31,016 nucleotides of DNA from WHSO01 sp050485485 (GCA_050485485.1 JBJHBM010000026.1:1-31016), one strand, 5' to 3'. Positions 1-7,060 are shown, counted from the first letter of the stretch. The notes: generated from the letters alone by a model not told the origin. Numbers and translations are program-made.

Positions 1-1
1 G

Positions 2-127
2 CCCTGGGCGGGCGCCGTCCCGGCGGCGGGCGCGGTCGCCCGCGCGGCACCGACCGCGCCGCTCCTGGCCGGGCCGCCGGCCGGCCGTGAATCCCCGATC
101 TTCAAGACTGTCCCCCTCGCGTCATAG
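2..127 (+). CDS. possible 3' end of an unknown gene
   Basis: The frame starting at base 2 is open from the window edge to a TAG at 125-127 and gives about 41 residues. These are rich in Ala, Pro and Gly and end in SPIFKTVPLAS. Nearly every codon of the first thirty ends in G or C, which is the pattern of real genes here. The other plus frames do not show it as clearly: frame 1 stops at 90, and frame 3 runs to about 195 but with poorer codon use. I do not recognise the protein. It could also be chance openness in GC-rich spacer DNA, because only the last residues are visible. Confidence 0.35.
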   Translation, partial: PWAGAVPAAGAVARAAPTAPLLAGPPAGRESPIFKTVPLAS

Positions 128-138
128 GTGCGCGCATC

Positions 139-168
139 CCCGTTCTCCGCCGGCCCGTTCTCCGCCGG
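139..168. repeat. 15-bp perfect tandem duplication
   Basis: The unit CCCGTTCTCCGCCGG occurs twice back to back (139-153 and 154-168) without a mismatch, in non-coding DNA between the possible upstream gene end and the AT-rich island. It looks like a recent slippage duplication. No function is evident. Confidence 0.85.
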
Positions 169-193
169 CCGTCGCCGGTCGCGGACGGTGCGG

Positions 194-234
194 TTAAGGA
201 TTATTTAGCCATGAATCCCTAATCGCCCGTTAAC
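194..234 (+). promoter_or_regulatory. two CtrA-like elements in an AT-rich island
   Basis: The consensus CtrA site of alphaproteobacteria is TTAA-N7-TTAAC. At 219-234 the sequence is CTAATCGCCCGTTAAC, which matches with one mismatch (C for T at position 1). At 194-208 there is TTAA-N7-TTAG, which matches seven of the eight half-site bases. TTAA is very rare in this GC-rich window, so two spaced pairs within 40 bases are notable. The nearest downstream gene is purE, about 200 bp away. Binding by CtrA is an inference. Confidence 0.4.
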
Positions 235-437
235 GCTATCGTCCTTTAATTATACCCCGTTTCCCCCTGCCGGCCGGGAATTTTCGGCCCTGCGGGCGGG
301 GACGCACGAAGCCGCCGCCCGGCCCCCTTCCCCGTTGCCAGCGGGGCGCGCCTCCATATAATGGCCGCTTTCTCGCGCCGGGGGCCGCCGCGCCAAGCGG
401 GGCCGAGCGGGCCTCCCGGCCAGCCGAGGGGTACCGG

Positions 438-932
438 ATGCCGGCCAAACGTCCCGTCGTCGCGCTCATCATGGGCAGCCAGTCCGACTGGGCCACCATG
501 CGCTTCGCCGCGGAGACGCTCGACGGGCTCGCCATCCCCCACGCGCGGCGCATCGTCTCCGCCCACCGCACGCCGAAGCGGCTCTACGACTTCGCGACCG
601 GCGCCAAGGCGGCCGGCTTCAAGGTGATCGTCGCCGCCGCCGGGGGTGCCGCGCACCTGCCGGGCATGGCCGCCGCCATGACGCCGCTGCCGGTGTTCGG
701 CGTGCCGATCGAGAGCCACGCGCTCAAGGGGCTCGACAGCCTGCTCTCCATCGTCCAGATGCCGGGCGGCGTGCCGGTCGGCACGCTCGCCATCGGCAAG
801 GCGGGCGCCATCAACGCGGCGCTGCTCGCGGCCGCCGTGCTGGCGCTGTCGGACAAGGCGGTGGCGAAGCGCCTCGACGCCTACCGCGCGGCCCAGACCC
901 GGGGCGTGGCCGCGGAGCCCAAGGACGCATGA
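438..932 (+). CDS. purE: N5-carboxyaminoimidazole ribonucleotide mutase PurE
   Basis: This class I PurE converts N5-CAIR to CAIR in de novo purine synthesis in the cytoplasm. It works directly on the product of PurK, encoded next. The 164-residue length is normal for the family. The N-terminal MGSQSDW loop (residues 12-18) binds the substrate phosphate. SAHRTP (about residues 40-45) carries the catalytic His, and AAGGAAHLPGM (about 71-81) forms the second substrate loop. The ATG at 438 is preceded by GAGGGG at 426-431, a good ribosome binding site with a 6-base spacer. The stop overlaps the purK start by four bases (ATGA), so the two are translationally coupled. Identification is very secure. 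Confidence 0.97.
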   Translation: MPAKRPVVALIMGSQSDWATMRFAAETLDGLAIPHARRIVSAHRTPKRLYDFATGAKAAGFKVIVAAAGGAAHLPGMAAAMTPLPVFGVPIESHALKGLDSLLSIVQMPGGVPVGTLAIGKAGAINAALLAAAVLALSDKAVAKRLDAYRAAQTRGVAAEPKDA

Positions 933-2065
933 GCCTGTCCGATCTCGCGTCCGCGCCCGGCGCCCGCAAGCGGGCGCCCGCCATCCCGCCCGGCGCCACC
1001 GTCGGCATGGTCGGCGGCGGCCAGCTCGGCCGCATGACGGCGCTGGCCGCGGCCCGGCTCGGCTACCGCGTCCACGTTTATTGCCCCGAGGCGGACAGCC
1101 CCGCCGCACAGGTCTCCGCCGCCGCGACGGTCGCCGCCTACGACGACGAAGGCGCGCTCGACCGCTTCGCGCGCTCGGTGGACGTCGTCACCTTCGAGTT
1201 CGAGAACATTCCCGCGCGCACGGTCGAGATCCTCGCCGCCCACGTGCCGGTGCGCCCATCGGCGCGCTGCCTCGAAGTGGCCCAGGACCGGCTCAAGGAA
1301 AAGACCTTCCTCAACGCCCACGGCGCGCCCACGGCGCCCTTCATGCGGATCGGCACCGCCCACGACCTCGCCTGCCAGCTCGACGAGATCGGCCGGCCGG
1401 CGGTGCTCAAGACCGCGACCATGGGCTACGACGGCAAGGGACAGGTGATGATCCGCGCCGACACCGACCTCGCCGAGGCCTGGCGCCTGATGGGCGCGGA
1501 CGTGGGCATCCTGGAGGGCTTCGTGGACTACGCCTGCGAGGTCTCGGTGGTGCTGGCGCGCGGCCTCGACGGACAGATCGCCGCCTACGACACGGTCGAG
1601 AACCGCCACAAGGACCATATCCTCGACGTGACGCTGGCGCCCGCCCCCGTCGCCCCCGAGATCGCCGCCGAGGCCGAGCGCATCGCCGCGCGCGTCGCCG
1701 GCGCCCTCGACCTCGTCGGGCTGCTCGCGGTCGAGATGTTCGTGACTCGCGACGGCCGCGTGCTGGTGAACGAGATTGCGCCGCGGCCGCACAACTCCGG
1801 CCACTGGACCATCGACGCCTGCGTCACCAGCCAGTTCGAGCAGTTCGTGCGCGCGGTGTGCGGGCTGCCGCTCGGCGACCCCGCGCGCCATTCCGACGCC
1901 GCGATGAAGAACCTGATCGGCGACGACGTGGAGCGCTTCGGCGCCCTGATCGCCGACCCCGGCGCCAAGGTGCATCTCTACGGCAAGGCCCGCGCCCTGC
2001 CGCGCCGCAAGATGGGCCACGTCACCTGGCTCTATCCCAGGGGCAGCGGCGCGAAGGTTCCCTGA
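929..2065 (+). CDS. purK: N5-carboxyaminoimidazole ribonucleotide synthase PurK
   Basis: PurK is an ATP-grasp enzyme that uses ATP and bicarbonate to carboxylate AIR to N5-CAIR, which PurE then rearranges. The N-terminal nucleotide-fold motif GGGQLGRM is at residues 29-36, so there is an N-terminal extension of about 20 residues relative to the shortest homologues. The ATP-grasp core follows, with the DRLKEKTFL segment near residue 115. The C-terminal signature NEIAPRPHNSGHWT begins at residue 281. The protein has 378 residues, typical of the family. The ATG overlaps the purE stop by four bases and no alternative start is better. The gene lacks an obvious terminator before the next gene 21 bp downstream. 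Confidence 0.97.
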   Translation: MSLSDLASAPGARKRAPAIPPGATVGMVGGGQLGRMTALAAARLGYRVHVYCPEADSPAAQVSAAATVAAYDDEGALDRFARSVDVVTFEFENIPARTVEILAAHVPVRPSARCLEVAQDRLKEKTFLNAHGAPTAPFMRIGTAHDLACQLDEIGRPAVLKTATMGYDGKGQVMIRADTDLAEAWRLMGADVGILEGFVDYACEVSVVLARGLDGQIAAYDTVENRHKDHILDVTLAPAPVAPEIAAEAERIAARVAGALDLVGLLAVEMFVTRDGRVLVNEIAPRPHNSGHWTIDACVTSQFEQFVRAVCGLPLGDPARHSDAAMKNLIGDDVERFGALIADPGAKVHLYGKARALPRRKMGHVTWLYPRGSGAKVP

Positions 2066-2086
2066 AGCGAACCTGGAGCCGCCCGG

Positions 2087-2572
2087 GTGAACATCTTTTT
2101 CCTGGACCGCGACATCGCACGGGCGGTCCGCTTCCACTCCGACGTCCATGTCGTCAAGATGCCTCTCGAGACGGCGCAAATCCTGTGCGCGGCGCTGCAT
2201 GCGCACGGGCTTCCCGCGCCCTACCGCCCGACCCACCTGCGCCATCCTTGCGTGATATGGGCCGCGGAAAGCCGCCGCCACTGGCGATGGCTGCGCCGTT
2301 TCGGGCTCGCGCTCGGGCGCGAATACACCCATCGCTTCGGGAAGGTCCACGCCTGCGAGGCGGTGATGAGGGGGCTGCCGGGCGCGCCACCGCTACCCGA
2401 CGCGGGCTGGCGCGACCCTCCGCAAGCCATGCCCGAGGCCTACCGGGGAACCGATGTCGTTGCGGCTTACCGCGCCTACTACAGGACTGAGAAAGCGGCC
2501 TTCGCCGGGAAGGGCCCCGCGCGCTGGACGCGGCGCCGACGGCCGCCGTTCATGGAAATCGTGGACGCCTAG
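2087..2572 (+). CDS. conserved phage-associated protein of unknown function
   Basis: I recognise this 161-residue protein only as a family common in T4-like and cyanobacterial phages and scattered in proteobacteria. Typical members begin MNIF-LD-D, then HVVKM-ETAQ, TH--HPC--W, EY--R-GK-H and a late AYR-YYRTEK. Here these appear as MNIFFLDRD (1-9), HVVKMPLETAQ (about 21-31), THLRHPCVIW (about 49-58), EYTHRFGKVH (about 79-88) and AYRAYYRTEK (about 126-135). The conserved His, Cys and Trp residues suggest an enzyme or metal-binding protein, but the function is unknown to me. The start is GTG at 2087, 21 bp after purK, so read-through from purEK is likely. The stop abuts the stop of the opposing gene. 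There is no other phage gene nearby. Confidence 0.75.
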   Translation: MNIFFLDRDIARAVRFHSDVHVVKMPLETAQILCAALHAHGLPAPYRPTHLRHPCVIWAAESRRHWRWLRRFGLALGREYTHRFGKVHACEAVMRGLPGAPPLPDAGWRDPPQAMPEAYRGTDVVAAYRAYYRTEKAAFAGKGPARWTRRRRPPFMEIVDA

Positions 2573-5185
2573 CTACTCCGCGGCGAGGCGCGGCGGCGGG
2601 GCCGGCTGCTCCTCCGCCATCGGCGCGGCGGCGCGCGCGGGCAAGGCGGCGGCGACCGCGAGCGCCACCGAGCAAACGTAGGGCAGCGCGAGCGCCCCCA
2701 GCATCGTCACCCACAGCACGCCTTCCAGCGTGGCGAGCGCACCCGCGGCAACGAGGCCGCCGGCGGCGAGCGCGATCAGCGCGGTGAATGCCGCTTCCCA
2801 GGACGCCATGCGGACGCCCTCGATCAGCGCCGGGCTGTTGCGGCGCTTGGGCGTGCGATGGAACACCGCCCTTTTGAAGAACAGGCCGGCGAGCACGCCG
2901 CGCGCCGCCGTGAACGACAGCGCGAGCGCCGCCACCGCCGCGCCGAGGCGCTGCACCGGCGAGCACGGCACCCGGCGCGTATAGAGCCACAGCGAGGCGA
3001 AGACCTTGAGGCCGAACAGGGTCAGCGCCGGGATCACGAACAGCATGAGGGGATAGTCGAAGCTCCTCGGGAAGAAGATCAGCCCCACCGACCACAGGAG
3101 GCCGGCCGCGGTGAAGACGACGTGCAGGAGGTCGGTCATCCACGGCATCCAGCCCGCCACGAAATGGTAGCGCTGGGCGAAGGTAAGGCGCGTGTCCCAG
3201 CCGAACAGGAGCTGCTTCCAGTAGCGGCGCAGAATCTGGCCCGCGCCGAACACCCAGCGGAAGCGCTGGCGCGTGTAGCCCGCGAAGCTGTCGGGAACTA
3301 CGCCGCGGCCGAACACGTGGTTGACGTAGACGCTGGAATGGCCGGCGCCCATCAGCCGCAGGCCCAGCTCCGCGTCCTCCACGATGCACCATTCGGCCCA
3401 CCCGCCGAGCCGTTCCAGCGCGGAACGGCGGATCAGCGTCATGGTGCCGTGCTGGATGATCGCGTTGCGCTCGTTGCGGTGCACCATGCCGATGTGGAAG
3501 AAGCCCGCGTATTCCCAGTTGATCATCTCGTGGAACGGATGGTGGTTCCAGCCGCGATGGTCCTGGGGCGCCTGGACGAAGCCGACGCCGGGCTCGTCGA
3601 AGTAGCCCGTCAGCGACGACAGCCAGTCGGGCGACACCAGGTAGTCGGCATCCACCACGCCGACCACTTCCGCATCGGGCGCGGTGGCGCGCAGGGCGAC
3701 GTTGAGGGCGCCCGCCTTGAAGCCTTCCAGCCGGTCGAAATGGAAGAACCGGAAGCGCGGGCCGAGGCGCTCGCAGGCAGCCTCCACCGGCTTCCACACC
3801 GCGGGATCGCGGGTGTTGTTGTCCACCACGATCACCTCGTAATCGGGGTAGTCGAGACGCGCGAGGCTCTCCAGCGTCTCGATCACGAGGTCGGGGGGCT
3901 CGTTGCAGATCGGCAGGTGCAGCGACACCTTGCGCCGGCGCACCGGCATGCGCGCCTGGTGCGGGAACGCGCGCTCCAGCGCGCGACGCCACGACAGCTC
4001 GGCGAACTGGAATCCTTCCGAGGCCAGCGTGAAGGACAGCAGCACCTGGGAGGCGAGCAGCGCCACCAGGCCCACGGTCTCGAGCGGCTGGAGGTACTGG
4101 TAGAGGATGCGGTCCGCCGACAGCACCATGCCCGTCACCACGCCCTGCAGCAGGAGGGCGAGGAACAGGCGCGCGCCGCGCGGCATGTGGCCGGCGTGCG
4201 GCAGCACCAGAACCAGCAAGAGCGTGCCGAGGACGCCCGAGACGACGGCGAGCTGGACCCACTGGGGCCGCTCCACGATCCGGCCCTGGAGCGGGAACTT
4301 GGGCCGGCGGTCGACGTCGAAGATGCCCCAGTAGGCGCCGGCGGTGCCCTCGATCCTGACCTTCCAGGGCTGGTCGAAGGCCTCCATGACGACGTAGTCG
4401 AGGCCCATGCGGTGGGCCACCGTCAGGAACTCGCGCAGGAAGCGGGCCTGGTTGACGACGCCCGATTCGGCGTTCTCCACCGACTTGCCGAACGACGGCC
4501 AGCCGATCTCGGTGATCAGCACCGGCTTGTCGGGAAAGGTCTCGCGCAGCTCGCGGTACTGGGCAAGGACGTGCTCCATCGAATGCTCGACCGTCACGCC
4601 TTCCCAGTAGGGCAGGAGCTGGGCGCCGATGAAGTCCACCTCCTTCGCGAGCTCGGGGTACTTGAGCCAGATGTGCGGCGGCTCGGCGGTCGAGACCGGG
4701 ATGCGCACGCGGCGCTTCACGTCGCGGATGTGGCCGATCATCTGCTCGACCGTCAGGTCCTCGCGCAGCAGCGCCTCGTTGCCGACGATCAGGTTTTCCA
4801 CGTTGCGGTTGCGCCATGCGGTGAGCACCAGGCGGCGCAGCTCCTCGCGGTTGGCCTCCTGGTCGCCTTCGAGCCAGCCGCCCAGCATCACCTTCATGTC
4901 GTAGCGCTGGGCGATGGCGGGGATCACGTCCATGCCGTAGTTGACGGTGTAGGTCCTGAGCCCGCGCGCGACGCCCTGCAGGATGGCGATGTCGTTCTCG
5001 ATCGAGGCCGGGCTCGGGTGGCGGCCGTCCATCGGGCTCTGGTCGCGCCCGTAGGGGCTGAAGCTGACCGAGCGCAGCGTGCCGTCCCACGGCACCGCGC
5101 CGTCGTAGGGACGGTGCAGCGCGGCCATCAGGGCGGCGTTGACGACGGCAACCAGAACCAGGATCAGAAGCGAGGAAAGACGCAT
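2573..5185 (-). CDS. membrane GH17-GT2 fusion, beta-glucan synthase / transglycosylase (NdvB-like)
   Basis: The 870-residue protein joins two enzymes. An N-terminal membrane anchor (about 4-22) leads to a GH17 beta-1,3-glucanase-like domain (about 35-305) with likely acid/base E137 in VGNEAL and nucleophile E226 in ITEIGWPS. Three membrane segments (about 310-388) follow, then a processive family 2 glycosyltransferase with VVDNN (453-457), DAD (512-514), the VED catalytic base motif (602-604) and QRFRW (640-644), and finally several C-terminal membrane segments. Homologues in Pseudomonas, Azotobacter and Bradyrhizobium (NdvB group) make periplasmic or cyclic beta-glucans. Their GH17 domains act as transglycosylases that branch or cyclise the chain. 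All catalytic motifs look intact. The gene lies 42 bp behind coq9 on the same strand and lacks a strong ribosome binding site. Confidence 0.9.
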   Translation of the reverse strand: MRLSSLLILVLVAVVNAALMAALHRPYDGAVPWDGTLRSVSFSPYGRDQSPMDGRHPSPASIENDIAILQGVARGLRTYTVNYGMDVIPAIAQRYDMKVMLGGWLEGDQEANREELRRLVLTAWRNRNVENLIVGNEALLREDLTVEQMIGHIRDVKRRVRIPVSTAEPPHIWLKYPELAKEVDFIGAQLLPYWEGVTVEHSMEHVLAQYRELRETFPDKPVLITEIGWPSFGKSVENAESGVVNQARFLREFLTVAHRMGLDYVVMEAFDQPWKVRIEGTAGAYWGIFDVDRRPKFPLQGRIVERPQWVQLAVVSGVLGTLLLVLVLPHAGHMPRGARLFLALLLQGVVTGMVLSADRILYQYLQPLETVGLVALLASQVLLSFTLASEGFQFAELSWRRALERAFPHQARMPVRRRKVSLHLPICNEPPDLVIETLESLARLDYPDYEVIVVDNNTRDPAVWKPVEAACERLGPRFRFFHFDRLEGFKAGALNVALRATAPDAEVVGVVDADYLVSPDWLSSLTGYFDEPGVGFVQAPQDHRGWNHHPFHEMINWEYAGFFHIGMVHRNERNAIIQHGTMTLIRRSALERLGGWAEWCIVEDAELGLRLMGAGHSSVYVNHVFGRGVVPDSFAGYTRQRFRWVFGAGQILRRYWKQLLFGWDTRLTFAQRYHFVAGWMPWMTDLLHVVFTAAGLLWSVGLIFFPRSFDYPLMLFVIPALTLFGLKVFASLWLYTRRVPCSPVQRLGAAVAALALSFTAARGVLAGLFFKRAVFHRTPKRRNSPALIEGVRMASWEAAFTALIALAAGGLVAAGALATLEGVLWVTMLGALALPYVCSVALAVAAALPARAAAPMAEEQPAPPPRLAAE

Positions 5186-5227
5186 GGGTGTTGTCCGAGG
5201 GCCGCGGCGGCCTGAGGTCGTGGGGTT

Positions 5228-5911
5228 TCAGTGCCTGTGAGGGCGGGTTCGGGGAAAGACGTCCCGCAGGATGCGGCCCGGATCGGGCAATTTCGAGGCA
5301 AAGTCGCGGAAGCCCGCCTTGGCGCGCTCGATCCCCATGACGTCGTCGAGGCGGCGCTCCAGGAACGCCCAGGTGTCGGCGTGCTCCTCGCTCTTGTCGT
5401 CGAGCCAGTAGAAGGTGGTCGCCGACAGCACCGCGCCGAGCGTCATGCGCTTGGTGTAGAAGCTGAAGTCGGTGGCGGCATCGCCCGCCGCGCGCCATAT
5501 GGCGTCCACGGTGCGCGACAGGCAGGCGAGCGCGGCCCCCTGGTTGCCGGGGATCGCGAACCAGCTCATCAGGGCGCGCAGCGCCTCCTTCTCCCCTTCT
5601 GCCTGGGCGAAGCGCAGCCGCACGATATGGGCGATGCGGGCGCGCAGCTTCAGGGCGCCGAGCACCTCCGGGTCGAGCGCCGCCAGCATGCGGCGGTCGG
5701 CATGGCGGGCGTAGCAGTCGGCGAGGTCGGCGAGGCCGCCCTGGAAGGCGAGCCGCGCCTGCGGCCCGGCGACGCCGGACTCGCGGATGCCGGCCGCGAG
5801 CGCGCGCTCGGTCCAGCCGTCGAACGGGACGTGCGGCAGGGTGGCGCGGAGGATTTCCGCGCGCGCCGCCTCCAGCCCGCCCCGGCCGTCCCCGCCCGCG
5901 CCCGCGCTCAT
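5228..5911 (-). CDS. COQ9-family ubiquinone biosynthesis protein
   Basis: The 227-residue protein matches the COQ9 family, lipid-binding helical proteins needed for ubiquinone synthesis. In eukaryotes COQ9 presents the lipid intermediate to the hydroxylase COQ7. Family hallmarks visible here are the N-terminal HVPFDGWTERALAAG segment (about 27-41), a GGLADLADCY segment where homologues have a related Gly-rich turn, and the C-terminal block containing FYWLDDKSEEHADTWAFL (about 167-184). The first 15 residues are Gly-rich and probably disordered. Its ATG overlaps the stop of the deformylase gene by four bases (5908-5911), so it is translationally coupled to def. The fold of this family derives from TetR regulators, but no DNA-binding role is implied. 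The bacterial function is less well established than the eukaryotic one. Confidence 0.88.
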   Translation of the reverse strand: MSAGAGGDGRGGLEAARAEILRATLPHVPFDGWTERALAAGIRESGVAGPQARLAFQGGLADLADCYARHADRRMLAALDPEVLGALKLRARIAHIVRLRFAQAEGEKEALRALMSWFAIPGNQGAALACLSRTVDAIWRAAGDAATDFSFYTKRMTLGAVLSATTFYWLDDKSEEHADTWAFLERRLDDVMGIERAKAGFRDFASKLPDPGRILRDVFPRTRPHRH

Positions 5912-6513
5912 GGCGCGTCCTCACGATCACTGGCGGAAAGAGCCGGAAGGTGGCGGTCCCATTCCTCGTTGAAGCCGAGCAGGGAAAGGTCCGTCATGCG
6001 CATCGGATAGAGCACCCCGTCGAGATGGTCGCATTCGTGCTGGAGCACGCGCGCATGGAACCCCTGCGCCTCGCCCCCCGCCGGCCGGCCGTCGAGGTCG
6101 AGCCCGGCGTAGCGGATACGGATATAACGCGGAACCAGCCCGCGCATCCCCGGCACCGACAAACATCCTTCCCAGCCGAGGGCGGTGTCCTCGGAAAGCG
6201 GCGCGAGGACCGGGTTGACCAGTACGTGGAGCGGGCCCAGGGAATCCGCGCCGGACTGCCCTTCCGCGGCCTCTTCCGCCTCGGATTCGGGCCCCTCCGG
6301 GAGGCCGAGGCGGGCCGGCGGCAGGTGGAAGATCACGAGGCGCAGCGGCACGTGAACCTGGGGCGCGGCGAGGCCGACGCCCCCCGCGTCCGCCATGGTC
6401 TCCGCCATGTCGCGGACCAGCGCGCGGATTTCCGGGGCGGCCGGGTCGGCCACCTCGCGCGCCCGGGCGCGCAGCGCCGGGTTGCCCATGCGGGCGATCT
6501 TGAGAATCGACAT
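5908..6513 (-). CDS. def: peptide deformylase
   Basis: The enzyme removes the N-formyl group from nascent proteins at the ribosome using a metal ion. All three signature motifs are present: GVGLAAPQ (45-52), EGCLSVPG (115-122, metal ligand C117) and HECDH (159-163, metal ligands H159 and H163, catalytic E160). I chose the ATG at 6513 because GGGGGCG stands just upstream. An in-frame ATG at 6522 has no such site, and the longer open frame upstream has no family similarity. The protein has 201 residues, a little long. The extra length is an acidic, Glu/Pro/Gly-rich loop at about 66-95 between the first two motifs. It leads the def-coq9 pair and diverges from rpsU. Confidence 0.95.
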   Translation of the reverse strand: MSILKIARMGNPALRARAREVADPAAPEIRALVRDMAETMADAGGVGLAAPQVHVPLRLVIFHLPPARLGLPEGPESEAEEAAEGQSGADSLGPLHVLVNPVLAPLSEDTALGWEGCLSVPGMRGLVPRYIRIRYAGLDLDGRPAGGEAQGFHARVLQHECDHLDGVLYPMRMTDLSLLGFNEEWDRHLPALSASDREDAP

Positions 6514-6627
6514 CGCCCCCATATTAGGGGCCGCGCCGCGCCGGTAAAGGGGAACCCCCGGTCCCGGGCCCCGCGCCGGAGGCCGGCCAGCCCTGCGCCC
6601 TTGGCCCTTCCCAAGGGGGCGGAGAAG

Positions 6628-6636
6628 TGCTAAAAG
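6628..6636 (+). promoter_or_regulatory. possible extended -10 element for rpsU
   Basis: TGCTAAAAG at 6628-6636 resembles an extended -10 (TG-N-TATAAT, with TAAAAG matching four of six). It lies about 90 bp before the rpsU start, in the divergent def/rpsU spacer. A TTGGCC at 6601-6606 is too far away (23 bp) to be its -35, so the call is weak. Confidence 0.25.
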
Positions 6637-6724
6637 CCCCCGTTCCGGCGGGGCCCCGAGGCCGCCCGCCCCCGCAATCCGCCCCCGACACGCAAGGCGA
6701 ACACGGAAGGAAGGTCGAGGTCCC

Positions 6725-6928
6725 GTGCAGGTTACCGTCAAGGACAACAACGTCGATCAGGCGCTGCGCGCGCTCAAGAAGAAGATGCAGCGCGAGGGCA
6801 TCTACCGCGAGATGAAGATGCGCCGCAACTACGAGAAGCCCTCCGAGCGCCGCGCGCGCGAGAAGGCCGAGGCGGTGCGCCGCTACCGCAAGCTGCTGCG
6901 CAAGCGCATGGAGCGCGAGGGGTACTAG
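6725..6928 (+). CDS. rpsU: 30S ribosomal protein S21
   Basis: S21 is a small, very basic protein of the small ribosomal subunit, near the platform where mRNA Shine-Dalgarno pairing occurs. The 67-residue product has the typical core: VKDNNVDQALRALKKKMQRE (about 5-24), then YREMKMRRNYEKPSERRARE and a Lys/Arg-rich tail. The only sensible start is GTG at 6725, preceded by AGGAAGGTCGAGG-type purine-rich sequence. No in-frame ATG would keep the conserved N-terminus. It is monocistronic, diverges from def-coq9 and ends in a clear intrinsic terminator. Proximity of S21 and COQ9 genes is, to my knowledge, common in alphaproteobacteria. Confidence 0.96.
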   Translation: MQVTVKDNNVDQALRALKKKMQREGIYREMKMRRNYEKPSERRAREKAEAVRRYRKLLRKRMEREGY

Positions 6929-6972
6929 GCCCCCGCGCGCAAGGGGCCGCCCCGGCGGCGCCCGACACCGAA

Positions 6973-7007
6973 GCCGTCCCGCCCGCGAGGGCCGAGGGCG
7001 GCTTTTT
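6973..7007 (+). terminator. intrinsic terminator of rpsU
   Basis: GCCGTCC at 6973-6979 pairs with GGGCGGC at 6996-7002 (seven pairs including one G-U), directly followed by TTTTT at 7003-7007. It sits 44 bp after the rpsU stop and separates rpsU from the c-di-GMP gene. Confidence 0.75.
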
Positions 7008-7045
7008 CATGCCTTCATACCCATGTCCGTGCCCACGAAACAGGC

Positions 7046-7060
7046 TTAACCCGCCCTTAA
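7046..7060 (+). promoter_or_regulatory. CtrA-like box TTAA-N7-TTAA
   Basis: TTAACCCGCCCTTAA at 7046-7060 contains both TTAA half-sites of the CtrA consensus with exactly seven bases between them. Only the optional final C of the consensus is missing, replaced by G. It lies 57 bp before the ATG of the MHYT-GGDEF-EAL gene and just beyond the rpsU terminator, so it would serve the downstream gene. CtrA control of motility and c-di-GMP genes is well known in alphaproteobacteria; binding here is inferred. Confidence 0.55.

Larger units (their letters stand above)
128..437. other. gene-free region upstream of purE with an AT-rich island
   Basis: About 310 bases hold no convincing gene. Minus-strand ATG codons near 125, 137 and 212 run quickly into stops. 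The region contains a 15-bp tandem duplication (139-168) and a strikingly AT-rich stretch (about 194-255) carrying two CtrA-like elements. A short GGCCG/CGGCC inverted repeat lies at 272-289. The purE promoter is probably in this stretch, for example a TTATAC-like -10 at 250-255, but no good -35 stands at the right distance. Confidence 0.5.

Noticed and set aside
194..255. Replication origin in the AT-rich island
   Set aside because: CtrA-like sites and AT richness suggest it, but no DnaA box (TTATCCACA-like) is visible and no origin-associated genes (dnaA, hemE, parAB) are nearby.
128..437. A purine riboswitch or 6S RNA upstream of purE
   Set aside because: I could not find the conserved purine-riboswitch core or a long, bulged 6S-like hairpin. 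A 6S gene lies upstream of purK in some cyanobacteria, but nothing here supports it. A covariance-model scan would settle it.
881..2350. A 489-codon antisense frame over purK
   Set aside because: It mirrors purK codons, with no ribosome binding site and no conserved motif.
2550..5930. A 1126-codon open frame on the minus strand overlapping the GH17-GT2 and coq9 genes
   Set aside because: It is an out-of-frame shadow with Arg/Ala/Gly/Pro-rich sequence and no family features. Long empty frames are expected at this GC content, and the true frames carry complete motifs.
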